Shown here: piece by piece, positions 43,331-56,007 of the stretch
Numbering within the stretch: the first letter of the stretch is position 1
Layout: each line of letters begins with the position of its first letter
Origin: Imbricaverruca yamaguchii
Taxonomy: Eukaryota; Arthropoda; Thecostraca; Neoverrucidae
Assembly (NCBI GenBank): GCA_034440575.1
Contig: JAOTOL010001627.1
Coordinates: 1 to 64,000, forward strand
Direction: 5' to 3'
Length of the DNA: 64,000 nt
Notes under the pieces: model-generated
The model's input: the letters and a program-made list of their open reading frames with translations, nothing else
What the model was told of the DNA's origin: nothing
Databases searched by the model: none
Made by a program: the position numbers and the translations under genes

Positions 43331-44151
43331 CACGCGTACAGGTACTCTCTCCGGTCAGATCCTCACACCCCGTCTCGGAGGGGGGGGCCGATAGTAACCC
43401 CTCTAAAATCCAAACTAAGCGTTGCACGAAAACGAAAGGTGTCATCGAAAAGCGTTCGACGAGTAGGGTGGATCCGCCCCCAAAACAATTTCCCCCCAAA
43501 AGTCACGTCACTAGGGGGCTAGATTTTCACGATTTTCACGACTTACATTATCTTTTTGGCTCTAGGGAGTTCACTCTGGGGATATATGGAAAAGTATTTG
43601 GAATGAGAAAAGGACATGGACATCGACCGGGGCCATGCAATTTTTTGCCCCAAAAAACAAAAACTTTAAAATTTCAAAATTTTGAGTTTTCAGGTTTTCT
43701 TTCATTTTAACCTTTTAATGGGTAGAGCAGACCGAGAAACGTTGTTGGAAGTTAACTTTCCCCAATAGAAAATGCTTACTTTAGCCAGAATCTTCTAGTT
43801 GAACTGCAATTGGCGATTATGCAAAATTCATATGGAGTCAAAAACGGAAAAAAATAACTGGTACGTTTTGTTACATCCATAAAGATAAGCAAACGCTAAA
43901 AGTCTCATTAAAATATTTGTATCTGTTAAAGCGTGACGACTGGTTGAACTTTTTTGGAGGTGACATCGCTTGACCTTGACTAATTCGTTGACCCTAGAAG
44001 ACCTGACTTCAAAACTTTGAAACAGCATGCCAAATTGATGTGAGAAAAGGTGTGTCAAATTTGGGCACGCTGCCCAGCGCCGTTCGTCCGCTGTCCGCGA
44101 AAAAGCCTGAGGGGGCGGTTGAAGACCCCCCCCCCCCCGAGACGGAGCGGG
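43331..44151 (+). mobile_element. TTAA-flanked MITE, copy A (821 bp)
   Basis: TTAA lies at 43327-43330 and 44152-44155. Near the tips are CCCCGTCTCGGAGGGGGGG and its inverted partner CCCCCCCGAGACGG. The interior (CGACGAGTAGGGTGGATCCG, GTTGTTGGAAGTTAACTTTC, AAGATAAGCAAACGCTAAAA, GTGACGACTGGTTGAAC) recurs in four other copies. TTAA duplication is typical of piggyBac-type elements; that assignment is inference. It has no coding capacity. Confidence 0.85.
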
Positions 44152-44155
44152 TTAA

Positions 44156-45089
44156 GTTACGGACGCGGCGTACACAGTGATGGGCATCTGCAAATTTATA
44201 ATTCACCGCTCTTCCCATCTAGCGGAACAAATCGATGAAAAATCGCCATGTTCTTCACTAGACGCGCTCATCGATACCGAACGGCAGGTCTATCGTCGAC
44301 AATACAAGCACCGTGCATTGTGCGTTCACAGTGCAGGACACTTTCATATCATCTTTCATATATCTACTAACACCGAAAGGCTCTTCATCTGAACAAAAAT
44401 GAAAAGGCTTTATTTCCTCCTGGAGCTGTTTTCGCGGCATGATCTCCCTCTCCAGTTTGATACTCAGGCAACTAACATAGGCAAGACACATGACAGCAAA
44501 CGATGTGCTAGCACCGAACTGTTCAGTAAACGACATGCTTACTGGATTTGTGGACATGAAGTACTCTAGTCGATCTTCGATTGGTTTGAGTTTGCTATAT
44601 CATTTTCGACACTTGGAGCACTGACACGATCCTCTAAAAATGGTCTACATACACCATTGTCTTCACACTACGAGTAAGACATCGCGTGTTATAAATTAGG
44701 AGTATCTTCTAAATACTATTTATATTCTGCTGCTACTGCACAAATGGAGAAGTTGCTTGATACCTAAGGCCATGTTTTCTGGAAAGTCCCAATAGTTATT
44801 TTAAAGACGATGGCGAAGTTACTATACTATATCCAATGCTCGAAATTCCTCAATCAATTAAAGATTCCCACACAAACCTATCACGGTGTGATTGTTCGAC
44901 AGATATGTGACGTTGCAGATGGGTTGAAACGCGCACCGGAGGCGGAGCGGAATCAGTCCATCCCTCCTGATTCCTGACGATATTCCATAAACCAAGGTAT
45001 CTTCCAGCAAATGCTGCAGTGGCATGACGTGCAAATACGCGAGGTGGCTCCACAGCTGCCTCACTGACCGGTGGCAGGTGGTGAGGGGA
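44156..45089. other. No gene recognised
   Basis: Unique-looking sequence between a MITE and a CR1-like LINE. Confidence 0.35.
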
Positions 45090-46190
45090 AACTCTTTATC
45101 CCTTCCGCTATGCCATGGTGTCGCTCAGAGATCCCTGGTTGGTCCTTGCTTTTTAGCATCCTCACATATGACTTGTTAGCGTACTTTTCATGCGGACGTC
45201 TGTTGTCACATGCCTTTGACACCAAACTGCTACACTCTGCACATCATGATGACATTGTCGCTCTGAAATCCCGGCAGAGAAGACCATCCTTGCTATTCAG
45301 TCCTACTTCGCATCAAATCCTCTGAAGATGAACCCCACTAAAACTATCCTACTCCTTGTCGACACGGTAAAATCTCTCAAGTAAGCCAGATCCTACCAAC
45401 TCAGCATAGGCAGTCACGTACAAACCCCTCGCCATTCGTGAAGACGCCGGGGATCACTTGGGAGGAGCACACATATACGACATTGTCAAAACGTACAACT
45501 CCATCTAGTTCTGTCTCCACACAATCCGTCACCATCTCACACCAGAAGCACGCAAACTCCCGATTCCGTCCCACGTCTTCCCACACATCACACACTGTCT
45601 CTATCTTGGGCGGGGCTGCACAATGTCACCTCGGAGAAGTGCAGAGGGCTATTAACTTCGAGGCTATGGTCGTCTCTGGAGCTCGCCGTCGTGATCACAT
45701 TTTGCCACCAGAAGCAACGCCGGGCTGGCGTATTATCCGTGACCTCGTCACCCACCGCGATAGCATCGCCGTGTTCAGAGGCCCGAACGATCCGCCAGCC
45801 CCTGAGACGGTCCGTTGTCTGTTCAGCCGTCGGTCGGACGTCTCCCGGCGCTCCACCCGTGCGGCGGTGGCTGGGGAACTGGACCCACCGCCTTTCCGTC
45901 TCAGCATGTCTCGCAGCGCTTTTGCCTTTCGGGGAAGCTTCGGCCTGTGGGCGCTAAGCGACCTCGTAGTCGGCGCGCCATTAAGCCCAAATAATAAATC
46001 AATCCAGCTTCGTTCTGGAACATACTGTCGCCGGCCACTTGCTCTTGTCGGACGCTGGATGAGTTCTTTGCGATCCTCAGCGACTACGTCTTTTAAATTG
46101 ACTGCACGTATTCGGTGTATTATATTTATGCTGCTATTTTACTGCTTCCATTTTGTCTTATGTCTGCGCAGTGTTATCTGCATCTGACTG
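45090..46190 (+). mobile_element. CR1-like LINE, RT and C-terminal fragment
   Basis: Frames give IPGWSLLFSILTYDLLAYFS and AFDTKLLHSAHHDDIVALKS (degenerate GxVLxPxLFSIYxxDL and YADDTKLL blocks, the YADD being damaged). Then come YFASNPLKMNPTKTILLLVD (N-x-LKxNxxKT), EVQRAINFEAMVVSGARRRD and TPGWRIIRDLVTHRDSIAVF, then FRLSMSRSAF. This is the palm-to-C-terminus order of CR1-type ORF2. Stops and shifts at about 45325-45440 make it inactive. Confidence 0.75.
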
Positions 46191-46419
46191 TAGCCTGATT
46201 GCGATCTGATATTAATCCATTTGATAAAACTGATTGTTAAATTCGCATGTACAAAGTAAGTGGGTATATTGTAATGACATGTGATTATGTTCGAAACTTA
46301 TAAGCACATCTGATGCTAAATTTCGATTCTTTTGCGCAGAAGGCTACCGAATCGTTTCATCGTTGGCTCGTGTCAGGTGCTCAAAGAAGGGTGCATTGTA
46401 GGAGGCGATGTTGTTATCC

Positions 46420-47250
46420 CACCCAGTTAGGGGGTTTTTCTATGCCCCCTGAGGTTTACCGTGCATGGGCAAAAATGGGGCGAGGCAGCACGCCGAAATT
46501 TTGCATACTTTTGCCCACATCAATTTGGCATAATGTGTGCAGATTATGAAGTCATGTCATCTACGCTCAACGAGTTATTTGAGGTCAAGTGAGGTCACCT
46601 CCAAAAATGTTTGACCAGTTGTCACGCTTTAACGGATGAAGATATTCGAATGCAACTTTCAGCGTTTGCTCATCTTTAGGGATGCAACTGAACGCACCAG
46701 ACGAAGTTTTGCTCTTTTGTTTGTTTTTGATGACTTGCTAGTTTTGTATATTTGCCCATTATTGTTATAGCCGAGGATTCTGGCTAAAGTAGACATTTTG
46801 TATAAGTGAAAGTTGATTTCAAGCAACGTTTTGTGGTTCACTCTACCCACTACAAAAAGAAGTAGTAAAGCTCGTAAAGAAGTAAAAAAAAGTAACGAAA
46901 AGTGTAAGCTCAATATTTTGAAAATGTGCATATAAATGCCAGTTTCCATTTTTGGGTGCGCAAAAAAATTCGACTTTATCCTCCTTTCTGATTCCAAATA
47001 ATTTTCGTTTTAAATCTCCACTCAAAATGAACTCCCCAATGCCAAACACTTGATGGCAGTCATGATCACATAAATCCCCTAGTGACTTCACTTTTTGGGA
47101 GGGATAATATTTTGGGTGTGGTTTCGGACCCTATTCGTCCAGCGCTTGACGATAACAACACATCCATTTTCGTTTTCTCAGTTTGGAAGCTAGAGGGGGC
47201 ATAAAAGAACCCCCCGGGACGGGGTGCGAGTATCTGACCGGAAGGTTGTA
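46420..47250 (-). mobile_element. MITE copy B, diverged, minus orientation
   Basis: Shares the interior of copy A in inverted order: GTCACGCTTTAACGGATGAA, CAGCGTTTGCTCATCTTTAG, GATTCTGGCTAAAGTAGACA, CAACGTTTTGTGGTTCACTC and GGGACGGGGTGCGAG near the right edge. Ends are eroded, so the borders are approximate. Confidence 0.7.
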
Positions 47251-48063
47251 CTTTTGTTTCACACCATAGGAACACAACAATTAGTGCGCCAGGAGTCCAA
47301 TTCCTAGGCCTCGCGAATCCCGAAAAGATCAGGATGCTCAAGGAAACTGCACTCTGAAACCCATTGCTCCTGCTCATTGCTCCTGGTTGTACATATCACC
47401 ATGTGTGATGATCGAGTTCATGGGCATATACAGAGGGAGACGCTAGAGCTTGTGGCCCCTCCCCCGTGGAAAGGTGGCAGCAATGTGGCCGGGAAAAGGT
47501 GCCAGAGGACTCAAATGTGTCCCATCTTCCGCTCGCCAGTTACTTTAACAAAAAGCCATTTTCTCCCCTTGAGAAAAAGGGGGACGCATAGGATGCATCC
47601 ATTCACCTATGTGAACAAGTGGCCACATCAAAGTTTTTTTTTATTCGACAGTCAAACGTACAATGCACACCAAACACTGCGAACCGGTCTCGATTGGGTT
47701 CAATAATTAACTGCCAAAGGAGCTCTAGAAATTATCCAGCAAATATGAAAATGAAGGACCGACATTACCCAGAATGCGACAGTGAGTCCATCCAATCAGG
47801 ACAATCGACTCCAAACGAGCAGAGAACAATATTTCAGCATAGTGTAACGATAGCTGTCACCACATCATCGCCGCCACGATAGCTCAATTGGTTTGAGCGC
47901 TGGCCTGCACTGGTCTCCCCTGCCATGGGATGACAGGATTGGAATAGTTTTACGCACTCGCATTTAGGATTGGCAGGGTCAGTTGGCAATTGGCCCGAAA
48001 CGGCCGGGGACGGGCTGCCGGGACGGGCTGCCGGGGCAGCAGTGCCGGTGCATTGACGGCACG
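47251..48063. other. No gene; tRNA-like segment at 47876
   Basis: CGATAGCTCAATTGGTTTGA GCGCTGGCCTGCA at 47877-47909 looks like a tRNA-derived A-box half, probably another SINE. GGGACGGGCTGCCG is duplicated at 48008-48032. No coding gene was seen. Confidence 0.4.
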
Positions 48064-48067
48064 TTAA

Positions 48068-48690
48068 CCCGTCCCGTCTCGGTTCGGGGTCTTCAACCGC
48101 CCCCTCAGGTCTTTCGCGGATAGCGGACGAACGGCGCGAGGTAGCGCGCCAAAATTTGGCATACCTTTTTCAACGTCAATTTTACATACTGATTCAAAAT
48201 TTATAGGTAAGATTACCTAAGGTCAACGAGTTATTCAAGGTCAACTGAGGTCACCTCCAAAAACGTTCAACCAGTCGTCACGCTTTAACGGATATAGGTA
48301 TTTGAATGAAACTTTCCGCGTTTGCTTATCTTTGCGGATGCAACAAAACGTAGGAGTTGAATTTTTCTTCTTTTTTTCGTTTTTGTCTACATATAAATTT
48401 GGTGTATTTGCCATATTGCAGTTCAAACACAAGATTCTGGCTAAAGTAAGCATTTTGTATGAGGGCAAGTTGACTTCCAACAACGTTTCTCGGTCTGCTC
48501 TACTCATTGGAAAAGGAAAATTAAAGAAAACTTCAAAACTAAAAATTTTGACATTTCAAAAAAATATTTATTTTTTTATTTTGGGGGAACCAAAATAAAT
48601 TATAGCACTGGTCGATTTCGCTGTCCTTTTTTCATACCAAATAAATTTTGTTTTTTTCATATATCCACAAAATGCACTCCCCAGAGTAAA
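48068..48690 (-). mobile_element. MITE copy C, truncated
   Basis: TTAA at 48064-48067 precedes CCCGTCCCGTCTCGG. The interior follows copy A inverted to about 48690 (ATGCACTCCCCAGAG), after which the family sequence stops. Confidence 0.78.
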
Positions 48691-51475
48691 AAACATAACT
48701 TTTTACTTTTTATTAGATCAATGCCTAAAAATGTTTTATGTGTCACGATGGACTCATCAGAGTTATTGCAGAACTTTGGATGAAGTTTCCCAGTCAGGAG
48801 AAATAGGGAACCTGTTTTATTCCATGTACCGTATGCACGTGTAGAAACCATTAGGTGTGGCTTGTTTAGCAGATTATTGAGAGTAGTGAACGCATTTTTA
48901 GCGATGACACCGAGTGCGGACATCTTCACAGACCCGCTGAATGTATTTAAGACACAGGTGGTAAGATACTGTGCTGCGTCATAAGCTCACATCTGAGACG
49001 CGGAGCCATCGGACATCGACGAGTCTGACAGCCATTTGCCTGTTTGAACTGAAAACTATTCACCTGTTCTGTGTACGTTTTTAGCTACTGACTTCTCCTG
49101 TAAAGGGCACAATATGCTGTTGGAGATTGTGGACAACAAACAAGTAAACAAAGAAACAATTTGGAAAGTGTGCCCAGCTACATATACATGGACAAGTTTC
49201 ACGTAAGGGGTATTTTGTTGCAAAAAACGTGTGTAATATTTCGTATACAAAACTGATGTAGTTTGCTCATAGGATGTGTATTTCGGACCTAATTAAATGA
49301 CTTCAGTTAAGTATTGTCTTCGATTAAAAAAGCCTACTAGTGGTGATGACGGCAGACATGTCGTGCATGGAAGCGGCCGAGCCAGAAACGTGCAGTGAAG
49401 TCTAGATCGGGTATTTCTACGAGAACTTGTTCAACCGAGTCTAGTCATGAAGAAAAAGGTGAGTGCTTGTGGCACTAAGCTGAACGATTTTCAAGAAAAT
49501 ATGAAGCTCAAAATGGTAAATAATTATTATAGTGGCAATGTAACAGCTTATCTTTCTCTTTCAAATCCAGGGCATGCTGGTGTCGTGTGAACAAACAGGA
49601 AACGCTTGTGCAATGTTTATGATTAAAATGTGTGAAACAATGGGAAGGGCCATGGCATAGATTATACATGCCTTAGCTGGACACCATAGCTTCCCTTCCA
49701 GTGAAAGAGAAGCTGTTTGTGCATTCAAATGTGTTTGTATTTCTACTTCACAGTGAGATAACTGACATTCCATAGTAGACAATGGTACACTGTAAGCTGT
49801 ACCCCAATGTTGTAATAACTTGATATTTGATTGATGAATCATAACAAGCTTATATTATTTATTGAGCATTAATTTCTCATTACATGATAGTTCAAATACT
49901 TACATGAGGAAATATGAGAGGGGGGAATCTGAATATGTTCCGTTTCCACAACACCTACATTTGGACGTCTCGCATGTTCCGTTCAGTGCATAAATAACAA
50001 AAAGATGGACGAATGACCTTTCTCATTCATACACGATGGACCTTCTCTACCGAAATATGAAGCTCTGATTGCATTATCCTACCACTTCTTTGCGTACTGA
50101 GCTATTTATGTCTGTGGGTGTCATTTTTAGGCTTCCAAGAGCAATTAGCTTAGGAAAGCTATAAGCAGGTGACCTCCAAAATTTTATTTTGCAATTCCAT
50201 TGGTAATTTTTAATGGCTACTAAGAACTTGCAGCACAGCTACAGTGAAGCAATCCTGCACAACATTTTCATGTTCAGGATATTACACGCTACTACAAAAT
50301 AATGATTGTTTTAAAGTTCCTCTTTGCAAATATGTTGAGGATTTTTATCGAAAGGAACAACTGTTCGAATATGGATGGCTTTTTGTGTTCAGTAAGTAGC
50401 TTGTTTTAATTTTTGTGTGTTCAGTAAACAGTACAATTATTGGTTCGGCCATACAGAAGCAGCAGTAGAGCTATTTGTTCCATGTCATAAGTGAACCTCT
50501 CCCATATTCCCCTACATGGAGATGTTTGGCGAAATGCATGCATCCATCGATTATATTTTGGCGGACGTCAATAACTCTAGTCATCATTGAAATGAAACAG
50601 ATTGAGTATGATGCCTCATGCAAATGCTGTCATGTTTTGCTGATGTCAATGGAGATAGTACGAGAAGGGACTGCTATCAAATGGCAAATTAAGTGTATGC
50701 ATTAATTTGCCATGAATGCATACATTTCATTTGCATACACTTATTGGCCGTAACCTGGCTTTTAGATGTGGTACACATGTTCAGGTTCATTCTGTTGGTG
50801 CATGGAATGCCAGGCATGTTGTATAATTTTAATGGGCTTTCTGGCAAGATGTCAATTGTGCTCATGTAGCAGTTAATGCAATCAATTATAATCAATAGGT
50901 ATAGGAAGTCGTGACCTTCTCCACAGGTGTAGGCTTGTGTGATCAATCATACCTGGGTATACGGCGATCCGAGGACCATCTCGGCGCGCAGCATCGCTCT
51001 ACAGCTTCCTCATCTTGTCTGAACTGGGAAGGCCGATAAATATCGTGTCTGGCTTACTAAAAGTTGTATTTTTATAGCTTACCACAAAGGAAGTATAATG
51101 GGGGCGTTTTCTGCGATCCATCGTCACCTGACGGTGGGATGCCATTTGAGCTGACTTGCATCTAACAGAGTGTGAGAAAAGAGCACCTGAAACCCAGGAC
51201 GTCCATTCTGCAGTCTAGTAGGAGCTGTGGAAACAAAACAGGACCTGCCTGAGAGTTGGAATGGGCTTTCTCGACTGGAAAGGGTCGCTGCAGCAACCTG
51301 GCATCAACCCGTTCTTCAACAATGATGGCGCGAAAATGAATCCAATGTTATCGTGGCGGCCAGAGACAAATATAATATAACTGGCGCACCGGGGAGGGAG
51401 AGGGAGAATCAAGTTAGAGGCGAGCCGGACCATAGAGGTAATTTACGCCGCCATTCAAGCGAGTGACTTTTTCAA
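48691..51475. other. No gene recognised
   Basis: AT-rich. A possible small exon at 49356-49458 (AG before, GTGAGT after) would read CRAWKRPSQKRAVKSRSG, but nothing else supports it. Otherwise no domain, RNA gene or element was seen. Confidence 0.35.
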
Positions 51476-51650
51476 GCGGGCGAAGATGGCCGAGTGGTTA
51501 GGGCGTGAAATCTGGATAGAAAGGTCCCGGGTTCAATGCTCGCACAGTTCGAACATTTCCCAACCCCGCGGCCCACCGGTGAAATGTGTGGACGGCGCTA
51601 ATTAGCAGTGGCTGGATGAAGTGCGTAATGAACCACCCAATAAAGAATAG
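51476..51650 (+). mobile_element. tRNA-derived SINE, family 2, copy 2
   Basis: GAAGATGGCCGAGTGGTTAG (box A) and CCGGGTTCAATGCTCG (box B) are followed by CCCGCGGCCCACCGG and GAACCACCCAATAAAGAAT, matching 36069-36245 throughout. No clear target duplication. Confidence 0.8.
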
Positions 51651-52211
51651 ATTTGCACGCAAGCATTGGCGTCATTTGCACAACTTACATTCATAAATGA
51701 AAAGTCCGTGCAAGATTTGACGCATGCTTTCACCACGGCAGGCCGTGACGGCGTTCAAGTGCGTTCAGCTGCTGCTGATGTTTCGATGGTAGGCGGAGCC
51801 TATTTCGACCGCAGAGCTCTAGTGGCCGCATGCCCCGTGAACATGGCCCTGCAACTTCTATCGGACGTTGCAATGCCGTTAAAACGCCGTTTTTGTTCCG
51901 CTGGCAGCAGACTCAAATGGTTGCTGCCAGCAATCGAACCCTACTCATGTTGCACATGGTAAATGCTCTAACAAACCTTAGATGATGTTTAAAATCTACG
52001 AGATTGCTTTCGATGAAAAAAAAATCACGCAATTTCGCGCCAGGACCTGTCTCAATGCTCCTTTAGCAGACACCCAGGGTGTTGTTTTGTATACTTTTGG
52101 AGGGGCATGTGCCACCTCAATGTTCAATTTTGCCCCTCCAATGGTGAAAATGCCTCTCCAATATGAAGTGCAAATGGGAACTGCGGGATGCGTTCGGAGC
52201 GGGAGCGCTGA

Positions 52212-52378
52212 TGCCCCCCCGATGGTCCCATTGGTGGCCCTGACAATGGTCTCGCCGATGGCCTCGTGGATGGTTCTATCGATGGTCCCGTCGATGGTCC
52301 CACCGATGGTCCCGCCGATGATCCCACCGATGGTCCCGCCGGTGGCCTGGCCTATGACCACGCCGATGGCCCTGGAAC
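52212..52378. repeat. 12-bp tandem repeat (CCGATGGTCCCG)
   Basis: About 12 variable units (GATGGTCCC(G/A)CC, some GATGGCC). Lies just beyond the stop codon of the minus-strand frame ending at 52396. Confidence 0.8.
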
Positions 52379-52395
52379 TGTTGACTTTCGCCCGT

Positions 52396-52926
52396 TCACT
52401 CTGGTGACCTGTCACTCAGAACGGTTTCCAGGCGACTGACGGCCAACATTAACGTCGCAACTACAACTTGTAGTGTGGCTGGCGTACTGGTGCTCGGAGA
52501 CACTGCGCCGACTGGCACCGTCTGCGCTGCGGAACATCCCGCCGCCATTGCTGACACCTGGCCTAAAGCCAAGGCTTCCAAGAATCCCTCAGCTGCGGTA
52601 GCCAGTTGGTCCAAAGGAGCTTCATCTACGGGAGCCATGATGCTGTCCAAGCGTGCAACGGCCGTTGAAGAAATAGTCTTCAACAGTTCACGGACGTGTG
52701 GAGCATCCTCTGCTGTATCCAGTTCTGAGTGCATCCACCAGAGCAGCTTGAACGGCTTCTGGTCTCCGAGCTGCGGACGAGGAAGTAAGGCTTTCAGGAG
52801 GGCCGCTTGCGATTGCACCAACCTACGCTTCAGGGCGTCAATAAGGGGTACGGAAATGGGCGTCTTGGCTGTGATAATATTCTCACCTGCCTTGCGATCG
52901 ATACAGAAATCATCCCACCAGTAGGT
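52396..52926 (-). CDS. Unrecognised protein, probable terminal exon
   Basis: On the minus strand an open frame runs from a possible acceptor (AAAAAGTTAG/ACCTAC, exon start 52926) to TGA at 52396, about 176 codons. It begins TYWWDDFCIDRKAGENIITA and includes VPLIDALKRRLVQSQAALLK, ALLPRPQLGDQKPFKLLWWM and LDSIMAPVDEAPLDQLATAA. The Leu/Ala/Glu-rich composition, with amphipathic helical segments and few Cys, looks more like real coding sequence than the neighbouring frames. There is no ATG near the start, so earlier exons would lie above 52926. I recognise no family; a retroelement gag-like origin is possible. Confidence 0.4.
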   Translation of the reverse strand, partial: TYWWDDFCIDRKAGENIITAKTPISVPLIDALKRRLVQSQAALLKALLPRPQLGDQKPFKLLWWMHSELDTAEDAPHVRELLKTISSTAVARLDSIMAPVDEAPLDQLATAAEGFLEALALGQVSAMAAGCSAAQTVPVGAVSPSTSTPATLQVVVATLMLAVSRLETVLSDRSPE

Positions 52927-52929
52927 CTA

Positions 52930-55499
52930 ACTTTTTAATGTTTTTAAAAAATATATCTTAAATGATTAGTATCTAAAGGATTATTATTACCACCTGTTTG
53001 GTATGATGCAATGAACGATCTCAATATGATTGAGTTCATTTGCCTATATACAATATTTGTATGCCCGTTTCCATTCCTTGCCGAATTACGTGTCATATTC
53101 TAGTGTCCAACATGCGACACCAGTATCATTTTGTTAAGGGACATCCCAGGTCTGGTAGATCAGATGATATCTCAGGACTATATTGCGGCCGAGCAATTTT
53201 TTTAAATCAGACATTTTCGTAGCTTTAAACACGTCAGGTACCACAGGGAGTGTTTGTTGATTATCGTGAGGTGGAAATGTTCGAATGACAGAAATGTTGT
53301 GACTAAAATTCCTGAGAACACCCATTTCCGACATTTGTTTGCGTGTTTTGTCCTGGCTTCGCCCAGGCGATCGAAACCAATATTTTTTAACAGATTCAAA
53401 CTGCCTTTTGTGCAAACCCATCTGCACTACTATGTTCATGGTTGATATTCCTCATGCATGTTTTCACTAGGACGTATATCTTGCGTAGATATGATCGTTG
53501 ATGTGAATGCTGTTTCCGGGATCCCTACGCCGGGAGCTGAACGTGTCAGGATCATAAACCCGCAGTGTCATCAGGGCCAAGTTGACTGATGAAAGTAATG
53601 TTCTCCGCCGCCGACAGCCCGCTGAACTACCGGCCCGTGAAATACAGGGCGTGGAGCAGTTGACCGCCAGTGAGCTTTCACAGCGACGGGTCATGCAAAT
53701 AAACCCGTGTGCCGAATTCACTGTTTTCTTTTGTAAGTCGTGGTGCCGCGAACGACGAGACGGATGTCTTACCGTATTTGTTCGGTACACGGTCCCTTGC
53801 AAGTTGAGTTACATTCGTGCGGGTTGTAATTTCGCCGCCCGTGTAGGTTCTGTGCGGGAATCCGTGTTGGTTCCGTGCGGGAAACCATGTGCGTCCGTCC
53901 ACCCCCTTCGTCAGTTCATGGTCATTCATATCTGTTTTGGCCCCTCTGATGACTCAGGATCCCTTTATCGAGGCTCGGGTCCACTTAGGTGGTTCTGCGT
54001 GATCTCTGATAGTTAGACCCATGTTTAAAAACGTCCTCCAGCCTGACAAAGAAACCTCGAAGGCTGGACAGCTAATGAGTGTATCTAAGCCTATTGCAAT
54101 GCAAGGGTATGCGCAGGGTCGTCTATTTGGTGAAGGTGCTCATCTGGGCTTGGTGAATTCTGGTGCAGAACATCATCCTACATTGGTGCGTTTTGATGCA
54201 GAAGTTCGCACAGGATTCTCGTATATTGGTGCGGAAGATTGTCTGGTGTTGGTGCATGCTGGTGCGGAAAATACCAGGCGCTGGTGCATCTCGTCGATCC
54301 CTTTATCATGCGTTGACTGGGCTTCGCTTCGCTTCATTTCGCTTTGCTCAGAGTGAATTGCCACGCCAGTCACGGTCGTCGCTTACCGACGCCTCCGTCC
54401 GACTCTGGGCTTCAGTTTCAGGGACGAGGTACAATTTGAAGTGGTTGGAGAAACTTCGGATGCGAGTGATGAGATGAGATGAGATGTGGAATTACTACCG
54501 CTTCTCTCAGCGAGGAGAGGAGTATCAAGGTTCAGGAGATACAGAAACATCGGATGACCCTTGAGTTAAGTCTTCCCTGTGTCAATGGTAGCATACTAAC
54601 AAAGGATTGAACCCCCGAAAGTGGTTTGGATTGATTGCAAAATATGCTCTGCAAATTGTTCATACGCCACAAAACTCATGAAGAACATCAGCTACGGCAT
54701 GATGTTACGGGCCGTGCAGCACATACATTTTCTGAGCGTGCCCCCCCCCCCCACCATCAGTCAACAAAAGGTCAAGAAAAGGTTGACCTTTTGTTGACCT
54801 TTTGATAGGGGCGCCATAGTTGCAGGCAAAGGCCTGAATCCGTCGTTCCACGGACATCAATGAATATTCGCATTCTCTGCTACACTCTCGTCACATCTCA
54901 CTGGAGTAATTCAGCGTATTCTTGAATCGCGCTGTTCATGAATCTCTTCATGCATAGGAATGTCACGGACTTGATTTCCCAGCCCCTATTTTTTGTGCTA
55001 CAGGTACACCTGAAGTACAAAAATTGACTTGGAAATTAAAATGCGATGAAGCGGGTGATGCATGGGACTGCTAATGGTTTTCATCGGGTTTCCTGATGTA
55101 ATTATTTTTCATTGACTACCTGATACGGCTATACCTTTTGTTGTATGGACTTCATGAATGTTGAGTCTCTTTGGTAGAAAATGAAACGAACAGGACATTC
55201 TTTTCCGTCTGCTTGGGCCAAGCAGCCGGGCTACTCAACTTACAAAACTAGCTGAATATTAATGTGTTTACCCTGAAGCAGGGTTATAGTACTAAGGCAT
55301 GCCATTGGATCTGTAAGGTGGCCCAATTGGATATTCAGAAGAAGAAAAAAAAATTTGCCGCTGTGTGACTCAAGAAGTGCCTTTTCCTTCCACTTATTCA
55401 ATCCCAGGTAGGAAAAGCATTGCAGCTTCTCAGACTCGCTTGTGTAAGGATCTACCTACGGAATTAACACCTGGCAGTTCCTTCCTCTCGCCAATGTCT
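52930..55499. other. No gene recognised
   Basis: A degenerate repeat of GGTGCGGAA/GATGCAGAA with TTGGTGC lies at about 54130-54290. GAGATGAGATGAGATG occurs at 54469. At 54763-54803 GGTCAACCTTTTCTTGACCTT-type words form a short inverted repeat (CAACAAAAGGTCAAG...CTTTTGTTGACC). No gene was seen. Confidence 0.35.
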
Positions 55500-55504
55500 A
55501 TCGC

Positions 55505-55640
55505 ACACACAACACATACACCCACACCCACACCCACACACGCACACGCAAACGCACACACACACGCACACGCACACGTACACGTACACGTACACGCACA
55601 CGTGCACGTACACGTACACGTACATACGTACACGCACCAG
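55505..55640. repeat. (CACACG/TACACG)n microsatellite
   Basis: Alternating CACAC, CACACG and GTACAC runs about 300-180 bp upstream of the TATA box at 55818. Confidence 0.9.
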
Positions 55641-55817
55641 CACCTCAGCCACCCAGCAGCCTGCTGCACACCTCTCCCTCTCCCGCCCGCCGGTCCGACG
55701 CGTTTCGATGCTTCCGCTGGACCCCGACTTCCTGTCGACCCGCCGCACCAGCCGCCCGGCGGCCCGCCACTGAGGCCACGCGCCGCGACCCGGGCCGCAG
55801 TCCAGGAGAGCGCGCTG

Positions 55818-55852
55818 TATAAAAGCGAGCGGCGGCGGCGGCGGCGAGCAGT
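55818..55852 (+). promoter_or_regulatory. Core promoter: TATA box and initiator
   Basis: TATAAAA at 55818-55824 and GCAGTG at 55848-55853 are spaced about 31 bp, the arthropod TATA/Inr arrangement. A GC-rich 5' UTR of about 95 bp leads to the ATG at 55947. Confidence 0.7.
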
Positions 55853-55946
55853 GCGACCTGACCTGCGCCGCGGTCAGACAGCGGAGCCGTGGTGAGCCGG
55901 GTAGCGCGTCAGTCGCAGAAGCCGCGAGCCCGTCTCTGCAGCGGCC

Positions 55947-56007
55947 ATGGCCCTCAGGTGGCCGCAGGCGGTGCTGCTGGTCACCATGGTGCTGGTCGCT
56001 GTCGCAG
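55947..56007 (+). CDS. Exon 1: signal peptide
   Basis: 20 codons plus one base. The first ATG after the TATA/Inr promoter is in CGGCCATGG context. The hydrophobic core is AVLLVTMVLVAVA, with predicted cleavage near AVA/G. Confidence 0.75.

Noticed and set aside
53467..54016. Overlapping frames of 111 (-) and 144 (+) codons
   Set aside because: No domain in either direction and no splice or promoter support.
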